Below, piece after piece: positions 53,895 through 62,441 of a stretch of DNA of 64,000 nt. Position 1 is the stretch's first letter. The number at the start of each line of letters is the position of its first letter. This DNA is from Nocardioides marmoribigeumensis (GTDB lineage Bacteria > Actinomycetota > Actinomycetes > Propionibacteriales > Nocardioidaceae). The translations under genes were made by a program, and so were the position numbers. The notes below the pieces were generated by a model that worked only from the letters and a program-made list of their open reading frames with translations, was not told the origin of the DNA and searched no databases. Location: NCBI RefSeq assembly GCF_031458325.1, contig NZ_JAVDYG010000001.1, forward strand, positions 2,852,001 to 2,916,000. The letters run 5' to 3'.

Positions 53895-55277
53895 TCAGGA
53901 GCCGGGGGTGCCCGTGGGCAGGAGCCGCGAGGGGTCGGCCTCGCCGCGGGGGGCCGTGCCCGGGTGGAGGTAGAGGCCGGCCGACGCGGCCGCGCGGCGG
54001 AAGGCGTCGCGCGCCTCCGCGACCAGGCCGAGGTCGTCCATGCAGGCGCCCAGCTCGTACCACAGCTCGGCGACGCTGCGGTCGGCCCCGCTCGAGGTCA
54101 GCAGGGCCACGGCTCGCAGGAACTCGGCCTGCGCCAGGTCGGGCCGGTCCTGGCGGGCGGCCGCCTGGCCGAGCACGGACCGGGCGTCGGCCTCGACGAG
54201 CGGACCGCTCCCCGCGACCAGGTCGACCGCCTCGTTGCCCAGGCGCTCGGCCGCCACGAGGTCGCCCTTCATCAGGTGGATCCGCGCCAGCCCCGCGGCG
54301 TTGCGCCCCAGGTCGACCGGGCTCGCGCTGGTCGCACGGAGCTCCTCGGCGCCACTGGTCAGTGTCGCGAACGCCTCGTCGAGCTGGGGCGGGTCGCTGC
54401 GCAGCTGGAGCACTCCGAGCATGCAGCGCAGCCGCGCCAGGTTGCGGGCGTCCCGCCCCTCCGAGAGCAGCGCGAGGGCCCGCTTGGCCAGCGGGAGCGC
54501 CTCGGCGACGTGGCCCTGGTGGGCCTCGACCATGCTCGCGTTCCAGTACGCCGCGGCGCGGGCCTTGGCGGACCCCAGGGCCTCGGCCGAGGCGATGGCC
54601 TCGCGGCAGAGCCGGGCGGCCACCGCGACCGCACCGGTCTCGAAGTACGCCGCGGCGACGGTCACGACGAGCTGGACCGCGTCGTCGGTGCCCATGAGGC
54701 CGGAGTCGCGGAGCGTCTGGAGGACGTCCTCGCCGACCTCGATCGAGCGGGCGAGGTCACCGGTCTCGCGCAGGCAGCGGCACAGCGCGACGGCGGCGTT
54801 GGCGCTGCTGACGGTGCCGGAGACCGCGAGGGGCTCGAGCTCGGCCACGGCCTCCCGCAACCGGCCCTGGGCCTCCAGGGCGCGGGCGTGGAGGAACGCC
54901 GCGCGGGCGCCCAGGGGGTGCCCGACCGGGAGCGCCTCGATGGCGGAGCGCGCGTGTCGCTCGGCCGCCCGGGCGTCGGCGTTCTCCAGCGCGAGCTCGG
55001 CGAAGTCGATCTCGAGCCGGGTCTCGTCGCCCACGTCGCCGTAGGGGGACCACAGCAGGTCGTCGACCGAGAGTGAGAGCCGCTGCGCGAACGACTCGAG
55101 CAGGGCCGGCGACGGGCGCCGCTTGCCGGCCTCGATCCGGGAGACGTGCGCGACCGAGACGTCCTTGCCCCCGATCTCCGCCTGGCGCAACCCACTGCGC
55201 ACCCGGGCCGCCTTGATCCGCTCGCCCAGCGCGACCGGGTCGACGGCGCGCAGCGCGGCTTCCTGGGCGGGGTTCAT
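53895..55277 (-). CDS. XRE-type helix-turn-helix regulator with TPR repeats
   Basis: A 460-residue protein. The N-terminal HTH covers about residues 17-72 (IKAARVRSGLRQAEIG, VSVAHVSRIEAGKRRPSPAL). The rest is a string of Ala/Leu-rich helical hairpins of about 40 residues, typical of tetratricopeptide repeats (for example AAAYFETGAVAVAARLCREA). This layout recalls peptide- or ligand-sensing regulators of actinobacteria. It is divergent from a flavoprotein gene across a 300-base gap with the inverted repeat at 55352-55369, and its stop almost touches the MFS remnant's start, so the two were probably one transcript. Confidence 0.88.
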   Translation of the reverse strand: MNPAQEAALRAVDPVALGERIKAARVRSGLRQAEIGGKDVSVAHVSRIEAGKRRPSPALLESFAQRLSLSVDDLLWSPYGDVGDETRLEIDFAELALENADARAAERHARSAIEALPVGHPLGARAAFLHARALEAQGRLREAVAELEPLAVSGTVSSANAAVALCRCLRETGDLARSIEVGEDVLQTLRDSGLMGTDDAVQLVVTVAAAYFETGAVAVAARLCREAIASAEALGSAKARAAAYWNASMVEAHQGHVAEALPLAKRALALLSEGRDARNLARLRCMLGVLQLRSDPPQLDEAFATLTSGAEELRATSASPVDLGRNAAGLARIHLMKGDLVAAERLGNEAVDLVAGSGPLVEADARSVLGQAAARQDRPDLAQAEFLRAVALLTSSGADRSVAELWYELGACMDDLGLVAEARDAFRRAAASAGLYLHPGTAPRGEADPSRLLPTGTPGS

Positions 55278-55351
55278 GGGGGTGAGTCTGCTGGGCCGCG
55301 GCCCGGTTCTTCAATCGATGGACCGAAGCATGGGCATTTCGGCCGTTCCGA

Positions 55352-55369
55352 TTGACAACTCTTGGTCAA
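55352..55369. promoter_or_regulatory. Inverted repeat between XRE-TPR and flavoprotein genes
   Basis: TTGACAACTCTTGGTCAA carries TTGAC/GTCAA ends, with a further GTTGTC at 55375-55380. It lies in the AT-richest part of the 55278-55574 gap and could be an operator or -35 region. I see no gene in that gap. Confidence 0.45.
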
Positions 55370-55574
55370 TTGCAGTTGTCTCTGGTGGGAAGTCGCAGCC
55401 GTCCCCTGCTCGGGGCGGAACGGCTGGTGTCGCGCGTGCGAGAGGGGACGTACCGCTCGAACGGCGTGGCCTCCGGTGCAGGGGTGGGCCGGAGGCCCGG
55501 CCGTCGGCCTCCGCACCAGCCCCGCGCCACCGGACCGCCCGGCATAGCCGCGGCGCGTGCGGTGTTGCACGGAC

Positions 55575-56687
55575 ATGACCGACCGGCGCCCCCTCGAGCC
55601 CCTCGAGCCACTCGACACGGTCGTCGTCGGGGCGGGCCAGGCGGGCCTGTCGACCTCCTACCACCTGCAGCGGCTGGGCCTGGCGCACGTCGTGCTGGAC
55701 GCCGAGGAGTCCGCCGGCGGCGCCTGGCAGCACCGCTGGGACTCCCTGACGATGGACGACGTGCACGGCGTCGCCGACCTCCCCGACGGCCCGGCTCCCG
55801 GGCGGGGGCGCCACCGGGCCAACGACGTCATCCCGGCCTGGTTCGCCGACTACGAGCGCGCACACGACCTGCCCGTGCTGCGCCCGGTCCGCGTCGACCG
55901 GGTCGAGAGCAGCGGCGACCTGCTCGTGGTCCGCGCCGGCGACCGCAGCTGGACCACGCGCACCGTGGTCAACGCGACCGGCACGTGGAGCCGCCCGTTC
56001 GTGCCGTCCTACCCCGGGCGATCGTCGTTCCGCGGCGAGCAGCTTCACACCGCGGACTACCCGGGTGCCGAGCACTTCCGGGGCAGGCGGGTCCTCGTCG
56101 TCGGCGGTGGGGCCAGCGCCATCCAGCTCCTCGGTGAGCTGCGGCCCGTGACCGACACGGTCTGGGCCACCCGTCGCGAGCCCGTCTGGCGCGACGCCTC
56201 GGACCCCTTCGACGGTCGTGCGGCGATCGCCCTGGTCGAGGAGCGCGTACGCCGCGGGCTGCCGCCGGCCTCGGTGGTCTCGGTCACCGGTCTCGCCCTG
56301 CGGCCGCAGGAGCAGGAGGCGGCCCGGCTGGGCGCCTACGACCGGCGGCCGATGTTCGAGCGCATCGAGCCCGACGGGGTCCGCTGGGCCGACGGCACCG
56401 TCGAGCCGGTCGACGTCATCGTGTGGGCGACCGGCTTCCGCCCGGCGGTCGGGCACCTCGGCCCCCTCGGCCTGCGCACCCCTGCCGGCGGCATCCGCCT
56501 GGTCATGTCCACCCGTGACGTGCAGAGCGCGACCACGGCAGCCGCGGACCCGCGGGTGCAGCTGGTCGGCTACGGCCCGTCGGCGAGCACGATCGGCGGC
56601 AACCGCGCGGGGCGCGCGGCCGCGACCGCGGTGGCCCGGCACGTCCGGGAGGCCCGGCAGGCACGGCAGGACGCAGAGGTCGCCTGA
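55575..56687 (+). CDS. Flavin-containing monooxygenase-like NAD(P)/FAD oxidoreductase
   Basis: A 370-residue two-dinucleotide-fold flavoprotein. The FAD motif is VVVGAGQAGLSTSYHL near residue 21; the NADPH motif is VLVVGGGASAIQLLGEL in the middle. GGAWQHRWDSL and NATGTWSRPFVPSYPG resemble YlmS/CzcO-type flavin monooxygenases, and the ATG motif WATGFRPAVGHL is present. ATG at 55575 is taken as the start because the upstream extension has no homology. Substrate unknown; an amine or ketone oxidation is possible. Confidence 0.87.
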   Translation: MTDRRPLEPLEPLDTVVVGAGQAGLSTSYHLQRLGLAHVVLDAEESAGGAWQHRWDSLTMDDVHGVADLPDGPAPGRGRHRANDVIPAWFADYERAHDLPVLRPVRVDRVESSGDLLVVRAGDRSWTTRTVVNATGTWSRPFVPSYPGRSSFRGEQLHTADYPGAEHFRGRRVLVVGGGASAIQLLGELRPVTDTVWATRREPVWRDASDPFDGRAAIALVEERVRRGLPPASVVSVTGLALRPQEQEAARLGAYDRRPMFERIEPDGVRWADGTVEPVDVIVWATGFRPAVGHLGPLGLRTPAGGIRLVMSTRDVQSATTAAADPRVQLVGYGPSASTIGGNRAGRAAATAVARHVREARQARQDAEVA

Positions 56688-56716
56688 GCTCGACGGGGGC
56701 CGACGGGTCAGGCGGG

Positions 56717-57103
56717 TCAGGCGGCGAGCAGCTCGCGCAGCACGACGGGCAGCCGCGCCGGCTTGGTCTTGTCGAGGCAGGCCGCGACGCCGAGGTCCTG
56801 GGCCTGGGCCCGGGTCGCGTCGTCGAGGTGCGCGGAGAACATCACGATCTTCTGCTGCGGGTTGCGCTCGAGCATGCGCGCGGCGGCCTCGAGGCCGGTC
56901 ATCATCGGCATGCGGTTGTCCAGGACGACCACGTCGGGCAGCGGCGGGGGGTCGAGGGCGAGGTACTGCTGCACGGCCTCCGCGCCGTCGACCGCCTCGG
57001 CGACGACGTCGAAGCCGCCGATCTCGAGGAAGGCGCGCACCATCTCGCGCACGTCGGGCTCGTCGTCGACGACCAGGACAGTGGCGGGATGTGTGGGCTG
57101 CAT
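56717..57103 (-). CDS. Stand-alone response-regulator receiver protein
   Basis: A 128-residue receiver domain without an output domain. The acidic pair is in VLVVDDEPDVREM, the phosphorylated Asp is near residue 62 in DVVVLDNRMPMMTG, the Ser/Thr switch is in VMFSAHLDD and the Lys is in ACLDKTKPARLP. ATG at 57103 begins MQPTHPATVL; a few upstream in-frame codons are possible. No histidine kinase is adjacent. CheY-like single domains act by protein contact, for example in anti-anti-sigma or kinase networks. Confidence 0.88.
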   Translation of the reverse strand: MQPTHPATVLVVDDEPDVREMVRAFLEIGGFDVVAEAVDGAEAVQQYLALDPPPLPDVVVLDNRMPMMTGLEAAARMLERNPQQKIVMFSAHLDDATRAQAQDLGVAACLDKTKPARLPVVLRELLAA

Positions 57104-57236
57104 AACCCGAACCCTAGTCCGCCTCATGCGTCCCACCTATGCCGACTGCCGCAGTCAGGACGTCCGTCCTGCCAAGAGGTACCGGTCGGCACCCGCCCCG
57201 GCTGATTTGTCCCGTTGACCCCTGCGAGGCTGAGGC

Positions 57237-58277
57237 GTGCTCGCCGTGGTCCTCGATGACGTCCGGTCCCGACCCGAGGTGCGGGAGGTGGACGCCCCCG
57301 TCGCGCCGTACGACGGCGTGGTGGTCGAGGTCGGGGCCACCGGCATGTGCCGCAGCGACTGGCACGCCTGGGCCGGTCACGACGAGCTCGTCTTCCCGCA
57401 CGTGCCGGGCCACGAGCTGGCCGGCGTGGTGGTGCAGGTGGGCGCCCAGGTGGGGCGGTGGCGCGTCGGGGACCGGGTGACGGTGCCGTTCGTGTGCGGC
57501 TGTGGCCGCTGCGAGTGGTGCCGGGCCGGCGAGGCGCAGGTCTGTCCCGACCAGCAGCAGCCGGGCTTCACGCACTGGGGCTCCTTCGCCGAGCAGGTCG
57601 CCCTGCACGCCGCCGACACCAACCTCGTGGCCGTGCCCGAGGGCGTCGACCTCGCCACGGCCGCGAGCCTGGGCTGCCGCTTCGCGACGGCCTACCGCGC
57701 CCTGCGGCACCGGGCCCGGGTCGCGACCGGCGAGTGGGTCACGGTGGTCGGGGCCGGAGGGGTGGGGCTGAGCGCGGTCATGGTCGCCCGGGCCCTGGGG
57801 GCACGCGTCGTGGCGGTCGACCGCAACCCGGCCGCCCTGGAGCTCGCTTCCGAGCTGGGTGCGCACACGGTCCTCGTGACCACCGGCGGGACCGACGTGC
57901 CCGCAGCGGTGGCCGACCTGACCGGAGGAGGGAGCCACGTGGCCGTCGACGCCGTGGGCAGCGAGCAGACCTGCGCGGACGCCCTCCGGAGCCTGCGTCG
58001 CCGGGGCCGGCACGTGCAGGTGGGGCTGCTCCCCGCGGCGGCCGGGCACCCCCGCCTGCCGATGGACCGCGTCGTCGCGTGGGAGCTCGACGTCCTCGGC
58101 AGCCACGGCATGGCGGCCGCCGACTACCCCGAGATGCTCGCGCTCATCGCCGACGGGTCGTTGCAGCCGCAGCGCCTCGTCCGGCGCACGATCGGCCTTG
58201 CGGGGGCCGCCGAGCTCCTGCCCCGGCTCGACTCGGCCGAGCTCGCGGGCATGACGATGGTCGACCCGCGGGCCTGA
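57237..58277 (+). CDS. Zinc-dependent alcohol dehydrogenase
   Basis: A 346-residue medium-chain dehydrogenase. The catalytic zinc site is Cys in GATGMCRSDWHAW and His-Glu in VPGHELAGVV; the structural zinc loop is CGCGRCEWCRAGEAQVC with four Cys; the cofactor motif is VTVVGAGGVGLSAVMVA. It should oxidise a primary or secondary alcohol, or reduce an aldehyde, with NAD(P). GTG at 57237 is used with a weak GAGGCTGAGG site. It stands alone, divergent from the receiver gene. Confidence 0.92.
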   Translation: MLAVVLDDVRSRPEVREVDAPVAPYDGVVVEVGATGMCRSDWHAWAGHDELVFPHVPGHELAGVVVQVGAQVGRWRVGDRVTVPFVCGCGRCEWCRAGEAQVCPDQQQPGFTHWGSFAEQVALHAADTNLVAVPEGVDLATAASLGCRFATAYRALRHRARVATGEWVTVVGAGGVGLSAVMVARALGARVVAVDRNPAALELASELGAHTVLVTTGGTDVPAAVADLTGGGSHVAVDAVGSEQTCADALRSLRRRGRHVQVGLLPAAAGHPRLPMDRVVAWELDVLGSHGMAAADYPEMLALIADGSLQPQRLVRRTIGLAGAAELLPRLDSAELAGMTMVDPRA

Positions 58278-58311
58278 CCCCGGTGCCGCCCCGGAGGCCG
58301 GGCCGCCCGGG

Positions 58312-58779
58312 TCAGTACTCGCCCTTCACCACGAAGTAGGAGCCTCGGATCGTGCCGGCCAGCTTGGACTTCTGCCGCGCCCACTTGAAGGCCGACAGCT
58401 CCTCCGGCGGGTCCATGCCCTCGGCCAGCTTGAACCCGACGGCCCGCTTGCCGCCGTCCTGCTTGGTGTAGAGCACGTTGACCGCCAGCCCGGACTCGTG
58501 GAACACGTGCGTCCACCGGATGCCGTCGACGTCGAGCTCGGCGGCCTCGAGGGCCGGCGAGGCGATCACGATGCCGCGCTCCTCCTCGAGCACGCGGGCG
58601 ACGTGGTCGGCGAGCTCCTTGCCCCGTCCGGAGGTCGCCGGCTCGGTGGCGAACGTGGCGTCGTACTTGTTCTTGAAGTAGCGCGCCTCGTTGGCGCGCA
58701 GGCCGGCGAGGGCCTCGGCGACGGGCGAGGACTCCAGGCCCTCGGTGGAGACGTCGGTGAAGTCGACGACGTGGGTCAT
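58312..58779 (-). CDS. Conserved-looking hypothetical protein, 155 residues
   Basis: ATG at 58779 follows AGAGGAGAG on the minus strand. The protein is soluble, with regular alternation of charged and hydrophobic residues: ARYFKNKYDATFATEP, LADHVARVLEEERGIVIASP, WTHVFHESGLAVNVLYTK, and a basic C terminus (FKWARQKSKLAGTIRGSYFV). It looks like a folded alpha/beta domain of real coding origin, but I recognise no family. It stands alone, back to back with the crotonase gene at 58872. Confidence 0.72.
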   Translation of the reverse strand: MTHVVDFTDVSTEGLESSPVAEALAGLRANEARYFKNKYDATFATEPATSGRGKELADHVARVLEEERGIVIASPALEAAELDVDGIRWTHVFHESGLAVNVLYTKQDGGKRAVGFKLAEGMDPPEELSAFKWARQKSKLAGTIRGSYFVVKGEY

Positions 58780-58871
58780 GGGTCTCTCCTCTGGTCCGGT
58801 GGCGCCGGTGTGGCGCTTGTCATCACGTACGACGACCGGGAGCGCCCGAGTGTGACAGTAGGCTCCGGCGC

Positions 58872-59585
58872 ATGCTGGGGACGCGTGCTGACGGGCCGGT
58901 GACCGTGCTGGAGCTGCGGCGCGAGGAGCGGCGCAACGCGCTCGACCTCGCGCTGTGCCGCGAGCTCGCGGCGGCCTCACGCCAGGCCGTGGACGACGGC
59001 GCGCGCGTCATCGTGGTGACCGGCGCCGGCACGGCGTTCTGCTCCGGTGCCGACCTGGGCGGCGTCTACGGCCAGGAGTTCCTCGACGCGCTCTACGGCA
59101 TGCTCCACGGCCTGACCCGGCTGCCGGTGCCGCTGGTGGCCGCGGTCAACGGGCCCGCGATCGGCGCGGGGACCCAGCTCGCGCTGGCCTGCGACCTGCG
59201 CGTCGCCGACCGCACCGCGAAGTTCGGTGTGCCCACCGCCCGCAACGGCATGGCCGTCGACGCGTGGACGATGCGCACGCTGGCCGCCGTCGCCGGAGGG
59301 GGCATCGCCCGCCGGCTCATGCTGGCTGCCGAGACGGTCGACCGCGACCAGGCCCTGGCCTGCGGGCTGGCCGACCGGGCAGGCGACCTCGACGCGGCGA
59401 TGGCGTGGGCGCACGAGATCGCCACGCTCGCGCCGCTGACGCTGGCGCACAACAAGCTCGTCCTCAACGGGGGCGAGCAGGCCGCGATCGACGAGAGCTT
59501 CGCGCGGTGCTGGGCCAGCGACGACGTCCGTGAGGCCGCCGCCGCCCGCGCCGAGAAGCGCGCCCCGGTCTTCCGGGGGCGCTGA
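58872..59585 (+). CDS. Enoyl-CoA hydratase/isomerase family protein, EchA6-like
   Basis: A 237-residue crotonase-fold protein. RREERRNALDLALCREL, TGAGTAFCSGADLGG and NGPAIGAGTQLALACDLRVA form the CoA and oxyanion-hole frame. In the active site the usual FGxPE is FGVPTARNGMAVDAW, so the catalytic Glu positions are not Glu. From memory the whole layout resembles mycobacterial EchA6, which binds long acyl-CoA without hydratase activity in mycolic-acid metabolism. It is followed after a repeat by a 3-hydroxybutyryl-CoA dehydrogenase. A binding role is as likely as catalysis. Confidence 0.87.
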   Translation: MLGTRADGPVTVLELRREERRNALDLALCRELAAASRQAVDDGARVIVVTGAGTAFCSGADLGGVYGQEFLDALYGMLHGLTRLPVPLVAAVNGPAIGAGTQLALACDLRVADRTAKFGVPTARNGMAVDAWTMRTLAAVAGGGIARRLMLAAETVDRDQALACGLADRAGDLDAAMAWAHEIATLAPLTLAHNKLVLNGGEQAAIDESFARCWASDDVREAAAARAEKRAPVFRGR

Positions 59586-59610
59586 GCCGCTGCCGGGACC
59601 CCCCCGGCGT

Positions 59611-59664
59611 CCCGTGACGCCCCGACGACGCCCCGTGACGCCCCGGGCGGCCCGTGACGCCCCG
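59611..59664 (+). repeat. Three copies of CCCGTGACGCCCCG
   Basis: Copies start at 59611, 59632 and 59651, separated by short GC-rich spacers, in the 123-base gap between the crotonase and dehydrogenase genes. The spacing of 21 and 19 bases (about two helical turns) would suit a DNA-binding protein, but a simple repeat is possible. Confidence 0.75.
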
Positions 59665-59708
59665 GGCGGACGTACGGTCACAGGAGGACGAGACGCGGGA
59701 GGACGCAC

Positions 59709-60593
59709 ATGGTCGGACAGGCCGGACAGGCCGGACAGGTCGGACAGGTCGGCATCATCGGCGGAGGGCTGATGGGCTCGGGCATCACGGAGGTCTGTGC
59801 CCGCGCAGGCCTGGACACCGTGGTCGTCGAGGTCGACGACACGGCGTCGGCGGCCGCCGAGCGCCGCGTCCGCGACAGCCTCGGTCGCGCGGCGAAGCGC
59901 GGCAAGCTCACCGAGGAGCAGGTCGCCGAGACACTCGGGCGGGTCACCTTCACCACCGATCTCGGCGCGCTCGCCGACCGCGACCTGGTGGTCGAGGCCG
60001 CCAGCGAGGACGAGGAGGTCAAGCTCGAGCTGTTCCGCACGGTCGGCGCGCTCCTCGAGAAGGCCGACGCGCTGCTCACCTCCAACACCAGCTCGATCCC
60101 GATCGTCAAGCTCGGTGCGGTCTCCGGCCGTCCCGACCGGGTCATGGGCGTGCACTTCTTCAATCCCGCCCCCGTCATGCAGCTGGTCGAGCTGATCCCC
60201 TCGCTGACCACCTCGACCGAGACGCTGCAGCGGATGCAGGGCTTCGTCGCCGACCAGCTCGGCAAGCAGCCGATCGAGGCGACCGACCGCGCCGGGTTCG
60301 TGGTCAACAGCCTGCTCGTGCCCTACCTGCTGTCGGCGATCCGGATGTACGAGGCGGGCTACGCCAGCGCCGCCGACATCGACAAGGGCATGGTGCTCGG
60401 CTGCGGCCACCCGATGGGCCCGCTGGCGCTGTCGGACCTGATCGGCCTCGACACGGTCCGCGCGATCGGCATCTCGATGTACCAGGAGTTCAAGGAGCCG
60501 CTCTACTCCCCGCCGCCGCTGCTCGACCGGATGGTCGACGCCGGCCTGCTCGGCAAGAAGAGCGGCCAGGGCTTCTACCGCCACGACGGCTGA
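59709..60593 (+). CDS. 3-hydroxybutyryl-CoA dehydrogenase, copy 2
   Basis: A 294-residue paralogue of the gene at 7264. GIIGGGLMGSGITEVCARAG binds NAD(P); TSNTSSIPIVKLG, GVHFFNPAPVMQLV (His) and CGHPMGPLALSDLIGLD follow. The N terminus is extended by GQAGQAGQVGQVG, encoded by four GGACAGGYC units (59715-59750). ATG at 59709 has AGGAGGACG upstream. It could serve general beta-oxidation or polyhydroxybutyrate-related metabolism, separate from the glutaryl-CoA operon. Confidence 0.92.
   Translation: MVGQAGQAGQVGQVGIIGGGLMGSGITEVCARAGLDTVVVEVDDTASAAAERRVRDSLGRAAKRGKLTEEQVAETLGRVTFTTDLGALADRDLVVEAASEDEEVKLELFRTVGALLEKADALLTSNTSSIPIVKLGAVSGRPDRVMGVHFFNPAPVMQLVELIPSLTTSTETLQRMQGFVADQLGKQPIEATDRAGFVVNSLLVPYLLSAIRMYEAGYASAADIDKGMVLGCGHPMGPLALSDLIGLDTVRAIGISMYQEFKEPLYSPPPLLDRMVDAGLLGKKSGQGFYRHDG
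59715..59750 (+). repeat. Four tandem 9-bp units at the 5' end of a gene
   Basis: GGACAGGCC twice and GGACAGGTC twice encode (GQA)2(GQV)2 before the Rossmann motif of the second 3-hydroxybutyryl-CoA dehydrogenase. Copy number can change without frame loss. Confidence 0.85.
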
Positions 60594-60611
60594 ACGGGAA
60601 GGAGCCCACGC

Positions 60612-60941
60612 ATGGGCAAGTGGCTGCTCCTGGCCGCCGCGATCGGGAGCGAGGTCGCCGGCACGCTGAGCCTCAAGGCGGCGCTCACCCAGCGCGGCTG
60701 GTACGCCGTGGTGGTGGTCGGCTACGTCGCGTCGTTCTTCCTGCTGAACGCCACCTTGGCGCAGGGGATGCCGCTGGCCATCGCCTACGCCATCTGGGCG
60801 GGTTTCGGGGTCGCGATCACCGCCGTGCTGTCGTCGGTGCTGTTCGACGAGCGGGTCTCGGCGGTCATGTGGGCCGGGATGGCCCTCATCGTCCTCGGCG
60901 TGGTGGTCGTCGAGCTGGGTGCGGGGCACGACCCGACCTGA
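60612..60941 (+). CDS. SMR family multidrug efflux transporter
   Basis: A 109-residue, four-helix membrane protein. Glu14 in AAAIGSEVAGTLSLKAA is the proton- and drug-binding residue of EmrE/QacE-type exporters, and AIAYAIWAGFGVAITAVLS is the family's third helix. It works as an antiparallel or paired dimer; no second SMR gene is next to it. ATG at 60612 is preceded by AAGGAG, 18 bases after the dehydrogenase stop, so the two are probably in one transcript. Confidence 0.92.
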   Translation: MGKWLLLAAAIGSEVAGTLSLKAALTQRGWYAVVVVGYVASFFLLNATLAQGMPLAIAYAIWAGFGVAITAVLSSVLFDERVSAVMWAGMALIVLGVVVVELGAGHDPT

Positions 60942-61083
60942 GGCGGGACGGCTCGTCAGGCCGCCGCCACCGAGCCCTCCGTGGCGGACTGGTGTCGTGT
61001 CCTCCCTTGTCGAGCCGACCCTTCGAGTGTTCTCCCGCACCTGCCGAGCGTCAACGCGGGACCGGACCACCTACGCTCGCGAC

Positions 61084-61749
61084 ATGGAGCTCTACGACGT
61101 GATGCGCACGACCGCCGCGGTCCGCGAGTTCACCGACGACCCGCTGCCCGACGAGGTGCTGCACACGATCCTCGACAACGCGCGGTTCGCGCCGAGCGGG
61201 GGCAACCGCCAGGGGGTGCAGGTCGTCGTGGTCCGTGACCCGGAGACCCGCGAGCGGCTGGTCGAGATCACCGGGCCGGGTGCCCGTCGCTACGCCGCCC
61301 AGGGCGCGGCGGGGGAGACGCCCTGGAGCGCGGCCGTCCCGAGCAGGGTGAGCGAGGAGGAGGTCGCGCGGACCGACGTGCCGGCCTACGTCACCGAGCC
61401 GCTGCGCCGGGCCGCCGTCGTCCTCGTCGTCTGCGTCGACCTGCGCTCGGTCGCCGCGCTGGACAAGGAGCTCGACCGGGTCGGGATCGTCGGCGGCGCC
61501 TCGGTCTACCCCCTGGTGTGGAACCTCCTGCTCGCCGCCCGCCACGAGGGGTTCGGCGGCACGATCACGACGATGGCGATCGCCGAGGAGCCCGCGCTCA
61601 AGGAGCTGCTGGGCATCCCCGAGCCGTTCGCGGTCGCGGCCGTCGTCCCCCTGGGCAAGCCGGTCAAGCAGCTGACCAGGCTGCGCCGGGTCGAGGTCGA
61701 GGACCTCACTCACGTCGAACACTGGGACGGCGAGGGCCTGCGGACCTAG
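61084..61749 (+). CDS. Nitroreductase family flavoprotein
   Basis: A 221-residue FMN enzyme. TTAAVREFTDDPLPDEVL (FMN phosphate contact), ARFAPSGGNRQGVQVVVV and AALDKELDRVGIVGGASVYP then LLLAARHEGFGGTITTMA give the family pattern, and VVPLGKPVKQLTRLRR closes it. It reduces nitro, quinone or related groups with NAD(P)H. ATG at 61084 is chosen because the upstream open frame has no homology. No obvious ribosome site is seen, so it may be leaderless. Confidence 0.87.
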   Translation: MELYDVMRTTAAVREFTDDPLPDEVLHTILDNARFAPSGGNRQGVQVVVVRDPETRERLVEITGPGARRYAAQGAAGETPWSAAVPSRVSEEEVARTDVPAYVTEPLRRAAVVLVVCVDLRSVAALDKELDRVGIVGGASVYPLVWNLLLAARHEGFGGTITTMAIAEEPALKELLGIPEPFAVAAVVPLGKPVKQLTRLRRVEVEDLTHVEHWDGEGLRT

Positions 61750-61771
61750 CCTGCGGTGAGGGGTGAGGACC

Positions 61772-62269
61772 ATGAGCCAGAGCGACCTGCCTGCGATCGA
61801 GCGTGAGCGCGAGCGCATCCGCGAGACCTACCTGCGACCCGAGGGCGACCGGCCCCCGTCGAGCGCGCGCGGGCTGCACCACGTCGCGGTGGTGGCGCGC
61901 GACGTGGAGGAGACCGTGCGCTTCTACCAGGACGTGCTCGAGTTCCCGCTGACCGACATCTTCGAGAACCGCGACTACCCGGGCTCCAACCACTTCTTCT
62001 TCGACATCGGGCACGACAACCTGCTGGCGTTCTTCGACTTCCCCGGCCTCGACGTCGGGGAGTACGCCGAGGTGCTCGGCGGCCTGCACCACATCGCGAT
62101 CTCCGTCGAGCCGGAGCAGTGGACCAGGCTCAAGGGGAGGCTCGAGCAGGCCGGCGTGGAGTACGCCGAGCTGAGCGGCACCTCGATCTACTTCCGTGAC
62201 CCCAACGGCGCTCGCCTGGAGCTGATCGCCGACCCGCTCGGGGAGATGTACGGCACCAAGGTGCTCTGA
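61772..62269 (+). CDS. VOC family protein (glyoxalase/dioxygenase fold)
   Basis: A 165-residue protein. After a charged helix (AIERERERIRETYL) comes the VOC fold: GLHHVAVVARDVEETVRFY with a metal-type His, NHFFFDIGHDNLLAFFDF, GGLHHIAISVEPEQW with a second His, and YFRDPNGARLELIADP with the terminal Glu. The two-His-one-Glu set suggests a bound divalent metal. Function may be ring cleavage, isomerisation or resistance. ATG at 61772 follows GGTGAGGA, 22 bases after the nitroreductase gene. Confidence 0.88.
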   Translation: MSQSDLPAIERERERIRETYLRPEGDRPPSSARGLHHVAVVARDVEETVRFYQDVLEFPLTDIFENRDYPGSNHFFFDIGHDNLLAFFDFPGLDVGEYAEVLGGLHHIAISVEPEQWTRLKGRLEQAGVEYAELSGTSIYFRDPNGARLELIADPLGEMYGTKVL

Positions 62270-62441
62270 GCGGCTTTGGGCCGGAGCGGGACCTGGAGCA
62301 GGTGTGTCTAGCCCCTCCGGACCATCTTGCCGGTCGTCCCGCGTCCCTCCCTTGCCGCTCCGGACAACCCAGGAGTAGGGCGGGAGGTGTTCAGCCCACG
62401 CGTCGCTCCCACCGGCGCGTGGAGGCGAGAGGGGACCTCCC

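Noticed and set aside
59611-59750. CRISPR-like short repeats
   Set aside because: Only three or four units, too short, no spacers of constant length and no cas genes in the window.
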